A stretch of DNA of 37,899 nucleotides from a virus (IMGVR_UViG_3300047557_002630:1-37899); one strand, 5' to 3'; counted from the stretch's first letter, positions 20,705 to 30,557 are shown. The notes: generated by a model from the sequence alone, not told the origin. Translations and numbers: made by a program.

Positions 20705-23700
20705 GCTACGTACCCTCGAACTATATAACTGAACGGAACACCGCCAACGATTGCGCCGTTGTCAGCTCTGTAGGTGTAAACCGTAAAGCTGGTCGGGTTG
20801 CCCACGTCAACAAAGTCATACACGGCGACCACTCCGAAACTGGCGTTGTACCCCGGAGTCACCGTGATTGACCTCACGTCGCAGAACTCGCCTGAAATGT
20901 CGACGACCTGGCTACCTAGTTGAGCGCCGCTCGCAGCTGTCATATCGGAACCTGCTACGGTTGCCTCTTTAACGCTGAGAGACACCGAGACGTTCTCAAG
21001 CAGTGCTACGCCTTTATCCGTAGCTGCTACTGCGTCAAAGAATATCTTGACCCACCTGACGTTACTGGCAAAGACCCGCGTGTTCCCTGGCGTATAACTT
21101 GTCCAGGTTGACCCGTCCGAACTTGTGCTCACGATAGGTGTCAAAGTTACAGTTCCGCTTAGGTTGGTCTGCTGATAAGCCACAGTCACGATCGATGACG
21201 TCACGAGTGCCCCGAAGTCGTGTATCAGCTCGACTGACGCAGTTGTATCCGTGGGGTGTATCAAATAGGGATAGTCGTCGTTGATTTGTTCTTGTAGAGA
21301 ATCCCATCCGTGGATGCCGAAATGGTCCTCCCAAGTCTCATGAGATGTCGGAAGCAGTAGCGCCGTCTCTGTTATTATAGAGCCGTCAGTTATCTCACAG
21401 GAGTCGCCGCCCGAGCCGATCGAAACATCGGTGAACGTAAAGTCGAAACTACCAAAGAACTGAAAGTCAGGAGGTTGATCGACTTTAGCCGTGACGCTGG
21501 CCGGCACAGACGAGTTTCCAGCTGTGTCAATCGCGGTCACCCAGTAAGTGAACACGCCGCTTTCCAGCTCGAAACGTGCAGAGAACGTGCTCAACGTAGT
21601 GCCGAGGCTCTCCGCGGTCGCGTATACATCTCCGCGCCGCAGCTCGTAGTAGGCTAATGGCAGAGAGGTCACAGCCGGTACTGCCCATCGAAGCATCACA
21701 TTGTTGTCGATCACGTCAGCTGTGAAGTTTGTAGGCGTGTTTGGCATTTGAATAAGAGCCGAAACCTGTCCCGCCTCCCCTATGTTTCCGGCAACGTCGA
21801 CAGCTTGTACAAAGTATTTGCGCTCGCCTCCCCAGTTCGCGCGAACAAGGTAGTTGAGTGCCTTTACTTCCGCCACTGTGACGGCTGTAGCTAAGGTAGC
21901 TCCCGTCTTGAGAATATACGAGTCAATGGGAAATGAGCCGTCAGACTCGCTCCAGGCTAGGATAACGTCGCCGCCTGAAATTGAATATGTCACTAGAGGA
22001 GCTGATGGAGCCACGATTGTAAATGTCGCCGAAGTAGCGGTTGTGCTGTAGTTGCCTGAGGTGTCAACGGCTTTAAGTAGAGCAGTGTAGCTACCGGCTG
22101 CCCTCCGTCCGGTGGTAAACGAGGTGGCTGCAATTCGAGAGAGAGTTGTCGCACTAGACCAGTCGGTGCCTAGCCGTATTTCGTACTCTCGAACGTCGAG
22201 GTCGGCGACCTTGTTCCAACCAAACAGGATGCCACCGTCGTAGACTGTGGATGTGAAGCCGGTGGGAGTTGTCGGTGGGACGGATTTTCCAAGAACTAAG
22301 TGCCCGGTCGCGTAGACCCAATCGCTTGCTACTCTCAGTGTATTCACCGACCGGACTCTGACGTCGTACAGTGCTCCGTCTTGCACGTCCAGCACGTACG
22401 CCTCGCTCTGATCGCCGTCCACGCTCGAAATCGAGATATAGGACGTTGAGGAGCTTTTCTTGTACTGTATTTCGTAGTAGCCGCCCTCTGTCACGAACTG
22501 ATCATCTGGCCGAGTCCACGTGACTTTTAATCGACTAAAGACTGTTCCGTCGTTGCGTACATATAGCTCTGCGGTGCCGCTTGCTAGCACTAGGTCTTCT
22601 GGCGGAAGCACGTCGTAGGGACTAGGGAGGTTCGTGTCTGGCGCAAGGTCTGTCTCTGTCTCGTCCGTCGACCAGGTGTAAATTGCCTCCGCCGTTTCGC
22701 GGAGTTTCACTTTCACCTCCAAGCCGCCGTCTACCAGGTCTCCGATCTGAACGTCACGCACCTCGAACAGCTTGTTAGTCCAACCCAGTCGCGCGTAACT
22801 AAGTTGAACGGTATCGCAGACGGCCAGCTTGAGAGCCTCTGCCCCTAGCGAGACGTCCACCTCTATGCCCTGCCGAACGCGCTCCAGCTCGATTCGAGCA
22901 ACCCGGCGAGCCTGGAACCTGTGAGTGATAAAGGGTTGCGGAATGTCCTCGAAGATAACCTGCCCATCCTGGGCTGCGTAATAGTTGTTCGTGACCGGTT
23001 TGTAATCCGTGTCCACGAATTTCTTGTCGCGGTCGTTGAACTTCCCTCTGACAGCGTTGAACCTGTTACGCCGAGGGACAGACGTTGTAATCTTTGGCTC
23101 GTTGCGGAAATCCGCCTCGTTAAGAGCCCACGACGGCGCTCGCCACTTTGCAGGATAGCAGTACCACTGCCCGCCCTGGTACACGAGATCAGCGCCCATC
23201 GCTTGAAGCATCTGGTCTAGCACCGACTTGACCGAAGCCCCCGTGTCGAAGTAACCGTTGATCTCATAACGGTTTAGAACGGCGCCGCTTGGGGCTGTGA
23301 CTTGCTCGTCGCATACGTTCGCAGCCTCTATCCAGTTTTCTGTGTTGAGGTATTCTCGCGATATGCCCGGTCCGAATTTCGTATCACACAAGAAGTCTGC
23401 CAGAACTAGCGCAGCGTTAGCGGTGAACTTTGTTTGTGAATCTCGAAAGTCGAAGCACTTCTTTCCCCTTACGAGCAGCTCTACATCTGGGATTCCGTTC
23501 GCAAACAGGCCAGCTGCCCACCTGGTTATGAGATAGATTCCCGCGCATCCTCTCTGCCTGTGCTCCTGACTCCAGTTCTCCTCTCCCACCTGCGCCACTA
23601 AGTCCTGCTGTGCTAGCTGATCAGGACCTCCGAGTTGAACTGCCATGAAGACTCGTTTGCTAAATAACCCGACCGCCCATCGCGGGTCAGGCGACGCTCC

Positions 23701-24366
23701 GAACGTCACCTCTCGGTCATCGAGATACAGCTTGTCTACTGCTGTTATCTCATGCCCTGCGATAGTGATGTAGTGATGCAGTCGTGCCCCACCGCCCTCT
23801 TGTAGAGCTTCGGGGTCTGCCGGTTGTACGTACGCTGTGCCGGCACCTTCTCCCTTGTGACACGTAACTAGAGCGTTTGCGGCTGAATTGTTTTGCACGG
23901 CTGTGATGACTGCGTTAGCGGTGCTTCGACTTTGAGCGTTTGTGAATCTCAAGAAGACTTTGATTGCCTTCTGTGTCACCTCGACATAAGTATGCCCCGA
24001 CGCTCCCAATACGAACTCAACCGTGATCTCGTTTCCCGACGCGCCCTTCTCTCTAGCAATCCAGACAATCTGACTGTCGTCTGAGCCGGTTCGTAGAAAC
24101 GCCCTGCTTCTCTCTCCCGTGTTGAGATAGGTATAAACGCCGCCTATACGAGTTGTCCCGTACACACACACGGCGTCAGCCGCGGTCTGTCGAAATGAAA
24201 CTTGCCTCCCCTTTACCGGTGTCTCCTTCTTAGAGTTGCTTCCCGTTTTCGGGTTGGAGTCTCCGCGTGTATTTCGCGTGATGTTTTTCGGAGGCACCAA
24301 GACGAGGTTGCCTCGCCCGTCTCGATAGACGCCTGGACTAAGTCGTGTGAGACCGTTATCAGCCAT
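20701..24366 (-). CDS. J-like tail tip / host-specificity protein
   Basis: A 1221-residue tail-tip protein. The N-terminal 580 residues carry the lambda J-like central region (YGTTRIGGVYTYLNTG, GHEITAVDKLYLDDREV, WAAGLFANGIPDVELLVRGK, NWIEAANVCDE, VRGKFNDRDKKFVDTDY, RRVARIELER). Four fibronectin-III-like repeats follow at about 585-680, 694-780, 785-870 and 874-960, each starting near a Pro-rich hinge. The last 250 residues form a beta-rich domain (VELIHDFGALV, SIVTVAYQQTN). It would cap the tail and contact the cell before injection. It is coupled at both ends to neighbouring tail genes. Confidence 0.88.
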   Translation of the reverse strand: MADNGLTRLSPGVYRDGRGNLVLVPPKNITRNTRGDSNPKTGSNSKKETPVKGRQVSFRQTAADAVCVYGTTRIGGVYTYLNTGERSRAFLRTGSDDSQIVWIAREKGASGNEITVEFVLGASGHTYVEVTQKAIKVFLRFTNAQSRSTANAVITAVQNNSAANALVTCHKGEGAGTAYVQPADPEALQEGGGARLHHYITIAGHEITAVDKLYLDDREVTFGASPDPRWAVGLFSKRVFMAVQLGGPDQLAQQDLVAQVGEENWSQEHRQRGCAGIYLITRWAAGLFANGIPDVELLVRGKKCFDFRDSQTKFTANAALVLADFLCDTKFGPGISREYLNTENWIEAANVCDEQVTAPSGAVLNRYEINGYFDTGASVKSVLDQMLQAMGADLVYQGGQWYCYPAKWRAPSWALNEADFRNEPKITTSVPRRNRFNAVRGKFNDRDKKFVDTDYKPVTNNYYAAQDGQVIFEDIPQPFITHRFQARRVARIELERVRQGIEVDVSLGAEALKLAVCDTVQLSYARLGWTNKLFEVRDVQIGDLVDGGLEVKVKLRETAEAIYTWSTDETETDLAPDTNLPSPYDVLPPEDLVLASGTAELYVRNDGTVFSRLKVTWTRPDDQFVTEGGYYEIQYKKSSSTSYISISSVDGDQSEAYVLDVQDGALYDVRVRSVNTLRVASDWVYATGHLVLGKSVPPTTPTGFTSTVYDGGILFGWNKVADLDVREYEIRLGTDWSSATTLSRIAATSFTTGRRAAGSYTALLKAVDTSGNYSTTATSATFTIVAPSAPLVTYSISGGDVILAWSESDGSFPIDSYILKTGATLATAVTVAEVKALNYLVRANWGGERKYFVQAVDVAGNIGEAGQVSALIQMPNTPTNFTADVIDNNVMLRWAVPAVTSLPLAYYELRRGDVYATAESLGTTLSTFSARFELESGVFTYWVTAIDTAGNSSVPASVTAKVDQPPDFQFFGSFDFTFTDVSIGSGGDSCEITDGSIITETALLLPTSHETWEDHFGIHGWDSLQEQINDDYPYLIHPTDTTASVELIHDFGALVTSSIVTVAYQQTNLSGTVTLTPIVSTSSDGSTWTSYTPGNTRVFASNVRWVKIFFDAVAATDKGVALLENVSVSLSVKEATVAGSDMTAASGAQLGSQVVDISGEFCDVRSITVTPGYNASFGVVAVYDFVDVGNPTSFTVYTYRADNGAIVGGVPFSYIVRGYVA

Positions 24367-24967
24367 TCTTTTTCGAGCTCTTGTTTTTCTTTAGCCACTT
24401 GGGACGCTCTGATCGACCCCAGAATCCAGACCAGTCTTCAAGTGACTCGACGTACTCGAATCCTCGGTCGTCGGGATAGTAAACTTTGTGCGATTCATCT
24501 GAGAACCGGTAGTTCTGTGATGTATCGAACCGCGATAGGTCGTTCTCCAGTTTGATAGTGGCGTTCGGGTCGTCTAGCTTGTCGTCTATTTGGCAGGAGT
24601 CTATGAGACCTCTGTAGAGCAATATAGGGTCTCCAACCAGCGAGCTAGAGGAGTTGAAGAACGCAAGCCAGATTGACGCTCTCTGTCCGTTATCCTGGTT
24701 GGACAATATCAGAGAGATGAGGGCAGTGCTTATTCCTGTGAGCGTGAGATCGAAACCGTAGTTACCGATGTCGGTGGATTGCTCGATGCCGTTGATCGGA
24801 AGCAGCCAACCGTTAGCAACAAAGACGTTTCCGTTCCAGGTAACGTCCCGTTTCAGGCTAGTAAGCCGCACCGTTTCGTTGGACAGAACCACTTCCACCA
24901 GTAGTCCCGGAAATAGCGTGTCATCATCTAGTACATCGGAGGTTGATGGGTTCAGCGGTCGGGTCAT
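24359..24967 (-). CDS. Tail hub-type protein, DUF2163-like
   Basis: A 202-residue protein. Strand-rich sequence runs through LLVEVVLSNETVRLTSLKR, WLLPINGIEQSTDIGNYGFD, LTLTGISTALISLIL and ILLYRGLIDSCQIDD, a pattern seen in phage tail-tip proteins of the DUF2163 kind. The C-terminus is WSGFWGRSERPKWLKKNKSS, basic and Trp-containing. It lies between a Dit-like protein and the J-like protein and overlaps both, as expected for the tail-tip assembly group (lambda L/K/I positions). Named family not certain. Confidence 0.65.
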   Translation of the reverse strand: MTRPLNPSTSDVLDDDTLFPGLLVEVVLSNETVRLTSLKRDVTWNGNVFVANGWLLPINGIEQSTDIGNYGFDLTLTGISTALISLILSNQDNGQRASIWLAFFNSSSSLVGDPILLYRGLIDSCQIDDKLDDPNATIKLENDLSRFDTSQNYRFSDESHKVYYPDDRGFEYVESLEDWSGFWGRSERPKWLKKNKSSKKNG

Positions 24968-25572
24968 ACCTCCTCCGCCTCGAAGTTCACGTTGAACAGA
25001 CCCGTTTCAGAGCAGTCTAAAACCGGCACGACGTTGCTGGTCAGTCTGAATATGCCCTTGGGGTCGGTGAGTACGAGCGCCGTACCAGCGGCATGACTTG
25101 CTCGTATTTTTGGAAAAGTCTCTATAGTGGCGTTGCCACTTGCATCGCTCGCAACGTCGAGAAGTGCCATATAGAGCCGGTCGTCGAGCTGAAATAAGTC
25201 TCCAGCTTGTAGAACTGTTTGAGACGGTGTCCATCCCGAGGTAGTAATGGTCCGCCGGGCCGACGGCGAACCGGTAAGTACAGGCACACCGCTGCCAGAG
25301 CCTAGCGGCTCGCGAAATATGGCAGGTCCAAACATGAACGTACCGCGACGCCCTCTTAGCGCCGTGAGAAAAGCAATCCACGGCTGCGCCTCTGCCCTAG
25401 TGAGCGGGTTGATTGATACACGTAACTGCCAAGCGTCGGTGTCGTGATCGTACACTTGGGTTGAGAACGTATAGGGAGACTGACTGACGCCGATGACAGT
25501 GGAGGCTATCAACGTGACGGCTGACTCACGGGTAGTTGCCGTGAGCGGAATTGTGATTGGATAGCTGATCAT
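24964..25572 (-). CDS. Distal-tail-like protein
   Basis: A 202-residue protein located directly after the tape measure gene. It starts ISYPITIPLTATTRESAVTL and contains DTDAWQLRVSINPLTRAEAQ, then FLTALRGRRGTFMFGP, a motif common in small tail-tip proteins of siphoviruses that join tube to tip (Dit-like role). The rest is beta-rich (GDLFQLDDRLYMALLDV, GIFRLTSNVV). Starts and stops are coupled by ATGA on both sides. The role is assigned from order and motif, not from a firm domain match. Confidence 0.7.
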   Translation of the reverse strand: MISYPITIPLTATTRESAVTLIASTVIGVSQSPYTFSTQVYDHDTDAWQLRVSINPLTRAEAQPWIAFLTALRGRRGTFMFGPAIFREPLGSGSGVPVLTGSPSARRTITTSGWTPSQTVLQAGDLFQLDDRLYMALLDVASDASGNATIETFPKIRASHAAGTALVLTDPKGIFRLTSNVVPVLDCSETGLFNVNFEAEEV

Positions 25573-28500
25573 AGACCTCCCCGCTGCATCTGCTCATAGA
25601 GGATGTTCGCAGTCCGGTTGACTATACGATTCTCCATAACTGCCATCGCGGTCGTTACGTCGCTATGAACCCCTCGCTGTGCTCCGCGAGCGTCAATGTT
25701 GACAGTCATTGAGCTTGCCTTGGCTCCACTGTTGTTCGATACGGTCCGGCGATACTTCGCACTGCTTGATGACGGAGTATTCATAGGCGCTGAGTTCAGC
25801 TTCTCTGCCGGGGTATCTCTATACAGCCCCTCATCCATCGCTCGTTCAGTGTTGCTATCAAAGTTGGTTTTGACGTTGATTGTAAGGTCCTTCGTCATCT
25901 GCTTGTCGAGTTCTGTGAGGGTATTTTTGAATTCCTCTACCTTGTTCCCCATGTCCTCCCATTGCTGCGTTAGCGACTGACTTGCAGCGTTCGTATCGGC
26001 TACAATACCGCCTAGGATTCTGTCGTTTGCGTCCGCAAGCTCCTGAAGGGTTGAAATGCCCCTGCCCCTGATAGCGTTTATCATAGCGTCTACCGCTTCC
26101 GGGTTGGCACCAGCCTGAATCAGGCGTGCCCGAAGGTCCTCAAGGCTTCTAGCACCTGCCTCCATAGCCTCTATCGCGATGTCTTTAAGACCCTTTAATG
26201 CCGCTATGCCTCGCCCGCCAGAACCGACAAACTCCTCCCACGCTCCCGAGACGTTTCCGACAGCGACTAACCCTTCCTCAAACGCAGAATTGACACCCTG
26301 AATTGCGCTTTCCACCTCTAGCCATGTCATCTCACCCGTTCGACCAGCCTCAATCAGAGCGTCAATCATGTCTTCCATGTCCAGACCGAGCTGCTGAACG
26401 AGTAGACGAGCGTTGTCTATGTTTCCGCCTAGGTTGATTGCGAGTATGTACCCAATCTGAGCGCCAACGTCCTCAGTTAAGCCAAGAACCTCCTCGAACG
26501 CCTCTCCGAGCCCCTTAAAGACCGTCGTAACCTCGGCGCCCATCGCATTAAAGTTGTCCGCCCAGTTTGTCCCGCCCGTGTCTCCACCGGCGTTAAAGCG
26601 CGTCGAGGCTCCAGTTACAAAATCGAGGTTTTGAGAATTAAACAGCCGCATTTGACCAGCGGCATCGAAAAATCCGATTGTCCTAAGTTTCTTAAACCCT
26701 TCCTCAACGTAGTCACTGAAAGCCTTTCGCGCATTGGTTTCCGGGTTTTGTGCCCCCCACTTAAACATGGAGCCAATGAAACCGCCTATGGCCGAGCCGG
26801 CTGAAGCCCCGATTGCTGCCCCTTGCGGTCCGCCGAAGATTCCGCCCAGTATTCCTCCGATACCTCCGCCGACAGCGGCTCCGGTGCCCGAATTGTCTTG
26901 ATTTGCCTTGTCCCGGTCCCTAGCAGCCAGAGCATCACTAAACACCTGCAACCCGGCTTGAAAATAGCCAGCGTAGCTCTCTGCTCCCGCGCCACTGTTG
27001 AATTGCCCGTCTGCGCCACCGGGTCCCTGTATTCCCGCTTGATGAGCAGCATCTGTTGAAATGTTACTGCTTCCAGGGTCAAACATTTCACCGACAGCGG
27101 ACGTTGACTGTTCGCTACTAAACTGTCGAGAAATCCAGCTTCCGAACTGATCGAAAAGATTTTGATTTGCTCCCTTTGTTGCTCCGCTGAGGTCTGGATA
27201 AGAATTACCCCACCCGGCTCCGCTGCCCTGTCCTCCAGCTCCGCCAAGAGTTCCTAGAATCGCTCGCCCAATAACCTGCCCGACCCCCTGAAAAGTTGTG
27301 AGATCGCCGTTTATTCCGCCAACAAGACCGGCAAGTATTTCGCTAGCGAAACCCTTTGCAAGCTGTTTAAGAGAGTCCTCCCACGAGTATTCTTGCGGGT
27401 TAAATAACTGATCGAGTACGCCGGACCACTGCTGAACCGCTTGCTCGTGCGACCGCTGCATGATCTCTGCGTGTCGTCCAAGAGCATCGGTCATTCTTTC
27501 GTCGTAGGTCTTGACCGTCTCAGTGGCGTTTGCTTCCGCCATCGTAAGAAGCTCGGCTTCTGATATTTTCTGTTGCTCGACTAAATCCTTATGAGCCTCT
27601 AGGTAAGCCGCCTTGGTGCTCTCGTAAACTTGCCCGCGCATGTTAGAGAAAGCCGTGGGGTTCACGGTCTCAATGGCGGTTTCAATGCCTTGCTTCAATG
27701 AATCTGACTGAATCTTTGCTAACTCTCTAGCGGCGTTCTCGGCTGCTTTCTGAATGCCGCTGTCACCGACGCCGGTCGGTCGCGTGTAGTCTGGCGCATT
27801 TGCCGGCGGGGCTACGCTCGCTGCAGGAGGCTTCTTGAAACTGCTACTCGGCTTGATTAAGTCGAGGATCATCTGGAAGATCATCCCTTCCGACTTATTG
27901 CTCAGGTCGCCAATCCTTTTGCTGTACGCTTCGTCCTGCTGGCGATAGTTAGCAGCCTTCTCCCTACCCATGAGGAACGGTCCGAGTAGAGTGTTTGCTA
28001 GAGCTGCCCTCGGCTTATTGTAAGCCCAGCCCACTTGATTGCTTAATAACTGCAAGTCATTGATGGCAAGTCGTGTCCCAGGACCAATGAGGCTAAGGGC
28101 ACCCGTTACGGTTTCAAGAGGAGGCAGGAGGTCTTTAATAACTAAAAGCAAGCGAGCAAGTTCGCCGACGATTATGCCTATGTCGTTGCCGACCTGCCGC
28201 CAGTTTACGTCTCTGATTGCCTCTCCGAGAGTCTGATATGCCTCAGTCAACCCCTCACTGTTGTCGATTCCGATAGCAAACTCTTTTTGAGCTGTAGCAA
28301 GCTCATTCTTGAAGACGGCATAACTATCACCGGCACCTAGAGCTATTGGACCGAGTTGCTGTAGAACCTGCGGAAGTTGCTGTAGAGCGACAGCCGTGCC
28401 CTCTGCTTGGGTCTTTACGTCTCCAAGTACGAACCCAAACTCTTTTAGTGATTTCTGCTTGCCGCTTGATACGGCGTCGATGAGTCTTTGGAAGACTTCC

Positions 28501-28946
28501 GTGGCATTCTCGTCTCGAGCGTCGGCTACCTTAGCTGCCAATTCTGCGAGGCTCGCCAGGTTTTCATTCAGGTTCGGTATGCCCTTGATTAAACCGTCGT
28601 TGGCGATTTTCATCAGATCGAATTTCTCGATCAACCCTTGTGTTCTGGTGGTTGCCTCCTCAAGAGCCTTTGACGTACCTCCAAGACGCGTGAAGGCGTT
28701 CTCAATACCAGAAGCAGCGTCACCCAGTTGAGCCAGCTCCGCCAACTCTTTCGCGAGTGCCTTTACTCCTAAAGCAGCACCCGTAAGGATGGCGCCGCCA
28801 AGAGCTATCTTGAGCCCGCGACCGAGCGCGTTCGCCTGTCTCTCGAACCCACCGAGGATAGACACCGCTTTCGTCATGTCCTGCGAAAGACGCGCGACGT
28901 TCGCCTGTATGTCTATCTTGATTCCCGCGACTCGACGTTGTGCCAT
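25569..28946 (-). CDS. Tail length tape measure protein
   Basis: The second-largest protein in the window, at 1125 residues, placed between the tail chaperone frameshift pair and the tail-tip genes. The N-terminal 100 residues include two helices with AVSILGGFERQANALGRGL and a hydrophobic GGAILTGAALGVKALAKELA. The middle is helical and Gln/Ala-rich. A Gly/Ala/Ile stretch at about 685-722 (GGGIGGILGGIFGGPQ, SAGSAIGGFIGSMF) is likely to cross or contact the host membrane on injection. By the usual rule of about 0.15 nm per residue the tail would be near 170 nm. The ribosome site is weak, so coupling to the frameshift product upstream may matter. Confidence 0.92.
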   Translation of the reverse strand: MAQRRVAGIKIDIQANVARLSQDMTKAVSILGGFERQANALGRGLKIALGGAILTGAALGVKALAKELAELAQLGDAASGIENAFTRLGGTSKALEEATTRTQGLIEKFDLMKIANDGLIKGIPNLNENLASLAELAAKVADARDENATEVFQRLIDAVSSGKQKSLKEFGFVLGDVKTQAEGTAVALQQLPQVLQQLGPIALGAGDSYAVFKNELATAQKEFAIGIDNSEGLTEAYQTLGEAIRDVNWRQVGNDIGIIVGELARLLLVIKDLLPPLETVTGALSLIGPGTRLAINDLQLLSNQVGWAYNKPRAALANTLLGPFLMGREKAANYRQQDEAYSKRIGDLSNKSEGMIFQMILDLIKPSSSFKKPPAASVAPPANAPDYTRPTGVGDSGIQKAAENAARELAKIQSDSLKQGIETAIETVNPTAFSNMRGQVYESTKAAYLEAHKDLVEQQKISEAELLTMAEANATETVKTYDERMTDALGRHAEIMQRSHEQAVQQWSGVLDQLFNPQEYSWEDSLKQLAKGFASEILAGLVGGINGDLTTFQGVGQVIGRAILGTLGGAGGQGSGAGWGNSYPDLSGATKGANQNLFDQFGSWISRQFSSEQSTSAVGEMFDPGSSNISTDAAHQAGIQGPGGADGQFNSGAGAESYAGYFQAGLQVFSDALAARDRDKANQDNSGTGAAVGGGIGGILGGIFGGPQGAAIGASAGSAIGGFIGSMFKWGAQNPETNARKAFSDYVEEGFKKLRTIGFFDAAGQMRLFNSQNLDFVTGASTRFNAGGDTGGTNWADNFNAMGAEVTTVFKGLGEAFEEVLGLTEDVGAQIGYILAINLGGNIDNARLLVQQLGLDMEDMIDALIEAGRTGEMTWLEVESAIQGVNSAFEEGLVAVGNVSGAWEEFVGSGGRGIAALKGLKDIAIEAMEAGARSLEDLRARLIQAGANPEAVDAMINAIRGRGISTLQELADANDRILGGIVADTNAASQSLTQQWEDMGNKVEEFKNTLTELDKQMTKDLTINVKTNFDSNTERAMDEGLYRDTPAEKLNSAPMNTPSSSSAKYRRTVSNNSGAKASSMTVNIDARGAQRGVHSDVTTAMAVMENRIVNRTANILYEQMQRGGL

Positions 28947-28986
28947 ACCGGCAGTCTACGGGACTCGGCTAAATCTACCTATATCC

Positions 28987-29714
28987 TCAAGATTTCCCGC
29001 TTTTGCTTTTTTGGTTTGCCACTAGGCTCTGAAAGTATCCTCGCAGGTTGGGGCGACGACTTTTGACCTCGACTTTGTATTCAGGAAAGTCGTCAAAGAC
29101 GTCCACGTGTTTAGACCCAAGTGCTGACCGAATTGTGGCTGTGACAATGCCAGCGCGATAATCCTCTCGCTTTGTTCTTTCCTTTCGCGCTTGAACTATT
29201 GCGCTGATTTTCCCAGGGGTGAGTTTCCAGAATCGGTCCTCTGGGATACCGCACTCAGCCCACAGCCATGCCAGCAGGCTGAGAATGTCGAACTCGTGAG
29301 GGTCTGTGCCCTCTGGCGATTCAGCGTCGCTCTCTACTTTTTTTTGTTGGATGCCGGTGTGGCAGCGTCAAACGCCTGACGAACAGCGGCGCCAATCTCA
29401 CTGAGACGGTCGAATCGCATCCACTTTTGTATTTGATGGATGGCAGAGACCACGTTTTCGTCTCCCTTTCCAGCGCGTCCGGGTTCTTGTGACGGTGTTA
29501 CCTCGCCGTCTAGTGACGGGTCGCTGGATATGAGGCCAGCCCAGACTAAGACAGCGAGGTCCTCCGGGTCTTGAACGTCCAGTTCACCGCGTAGCGCGTT
29601 CTTCCCGCTCAGACGCTTCATCTGGGCGATGCTCCACATGGTAAATTCAAAACGACGCTGCACACCGCCCAAGTCGATGTGAATAGACGAGACTGCTTTC
29701 TCAAGGTTTTGCAT
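28987..29714 (-). CDS. Tail assembly chaperone, -1 frameshift product (GT-like)
   Basis: Joining the 126-aa ORF to the -1 frame at the A8-G run gives about 242 residues. The added 116 residues are open from 29337 to a TGA at 28987 and contain DILSLLAWLWAECGIPEDRF followed by WKLTPGKISAIVQARK and LRGYFQSLVANQ. The WKLTP-x-x-I part is typical of the second tail chaperone (T part of lambda GT). No start codon with a ribosome site is present in the extension, so frameshifting is the best explanation. The product would bind the tape measure protein during tail polymerisation. Confidence 0.85.
29334..29714 (-). CDS. Tail assembly chaperone, unshifted form (G-like)
   Basis: A 126-residue protein between the tail tube and tape measure genes: IHIDLGGVQRRFEFTMWSIAQMKRLSG, then LAVLVWAGLISSDP, and a Lys-Lys-Lys end where the slippery run is read in zero frame to a TAG. 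In long-tailed phages this protein is made in excess over the frameshifted form, and the ratio controls tail assembly. AACGGAG is 8 nt before the ATG. Its low-complexity middle (EVTPSQEPGRAGKGDE) is likely a linker. Confidence 0.85.
   Translation of the reverse strand: MQNLEKAVSSIHIDLGGVQRRFEFTMWSIAQMKRLSGKNALRGELDVQDPEDLAVLVWAGLISSDPSLDGEVTPSQEPGRAGKGDENVVSAIHQIQKWMRFDRLSEIGAAVRQAFDAATPASNKKK
29337..29345 (-). promoter_or_regulatory. Programmed -1 frameshift slippery site
   Basis: On the minus strand AAC AAA AAA AAG TAG is read in zero frame. The A AAA AAG heptamer is the efficient slippery sequence known from E. coli dnaX. Slipping one base back puts GTA GAG AGC in frame and bypasses the TAG immediately after. 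No strong downstream stem was worked out by eye. Confidence 0.85.
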
Positions 29715-29744
29715 ATAAACCGCTCCGTTTCGGTTCTAGTTAAA

Positions 29745-30161
29745 TTAGCTCTGAGTGATCGCGCCGTCTACTGCGAGAGTCACAGAAATAGTCTGGAACC
29801 CGTCTACAGGACTCTCAAACGACACGCTCACGTATGCGCCAAACGAGAAGGTCTCTGCACCGTCGTCGGTGAGCACATACTTGAAGTTCTTCTTGTCGCC
29901 GTTCTTCGCTGCCGTTACGAGAGCTGCGTGTTGAACGTCGGTGCTGTCGTAATAGGCCCGAAAGTTGATAGCTGGCTTGTCAACGATCGAGACACGACGA
30001 ACAATGTCAGGCGACCCGTGATGACGTCCCTCGATGAACTGAGGAGCGAATCCGCCGCCAGTTGGTCCCTCGAAGATACAGCCGATTGCAGTAAAGACCT
30101 CCGGAGACGCACCGTCACCGAGTTTCAGTTCCGTTCCGTGTGCTGCTGCTGGATTCGACAT
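29745..30161 (-). CDS. Major tail tube protein
   Basis: A 138-residue protein with the tail-tube pattern: GTELKLGDGASPEVFTAIGC, RHHGSPDIVRRVSIVDKPAI, DSTDVQHAALVTAAKNGDKK, and a C-terminal SFGAYVSVSFESPVDGFQTI. It belongs to the phage tail tube family of siphoviruses, which stacks as hexameric rings to form the tail. The gene precedes the chaperone pair and follows the tail completion gene by 3 nt. It is short compared with lambda gpV (246) because no Ig-like domain is appended. Confidence 0.85.
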   Translation of the reverse strand: MSNPAAAHGTELKLGDGASPEVFTAIGCIFEGPTGGGFAPQFIEGRHHGSPDIVRRVSIVDKPAINFRAYYDSTDVQHAALVTAAKNGDKKNFKYVLTDDGAETFSFGAYVSVSFESPVDGFQTISVTLAVDGAITQS

Positions 30162-30164
30162 AAT

Positions 30165-30557
30165 TTATCCCTCGTCGTGCATCAAATAAACTTCTATTGG
30201 AATCGTGTACAACCCGCTTTCGAAGTCATAGTCGTCGTACTCGTTATCAACGGATGCTCGATATATCGTTACACCCGCCACGGTTCCGCTAAAACCACTG
30301 AACGCCTTTCGTACAGCAGTCGCTAGACTCTTAGCCACGGACACCTCCTTGGCGTAGCTCTCAACCTCGAACTCGCTTGTCAGTGTGCCGCTTGTGCCAG
30401 AGTGACTCACAAAGGCACCGTTCGTCGATACCCGTCGAAACACTATTGCCGGCATGGTAGTTTTCTCAGGGAGAAACACCGGATAGACCCGTGTGCCTAC
30501 TAGGTTGGACACCTCGGCGAATGTGGTAAGCCTGTTGAAGATAGCCTTCTCAATCAT
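30165..30557 (-). CDS. Tail completion protein, DUF3168-like
   Basis: A 130-residue protein: MIEKAIFNRLTTFAEVSNLV, TRVYPVFLPEKTTMPAIVFRRVS, then GTLTSEFEVESYAKEVSVAK and LYTIPIEVYLMHDE. This is the DUF3168/gp17-like pattern of proteins that cap the tail at the head-tail joint. Gene order (gp10-like, this gene, tail tube) is standard. It overlaps the gp10-like gene by 8 nt. Confidence 0.85.
   Translation of the reverse strand: MIEKAIFNRLTTFAEVSNLVGTRVYPVFLPEKTTMPAIVFRRVSTNGAFVSHSGTSGTLTSEFEVESYAKEVSVAKSLATAVRKAFSGFSGTVAGVTIYRASVDNEYDDYDFESGLYTIPIEVYLMHDEG

Noticed and set aside
26786-27247. 153-codon minus-strand ORF inside the tape measure gene
   Set aside because: It lies wholly within another frame of a clearly supported gene and shows no domain pattern.
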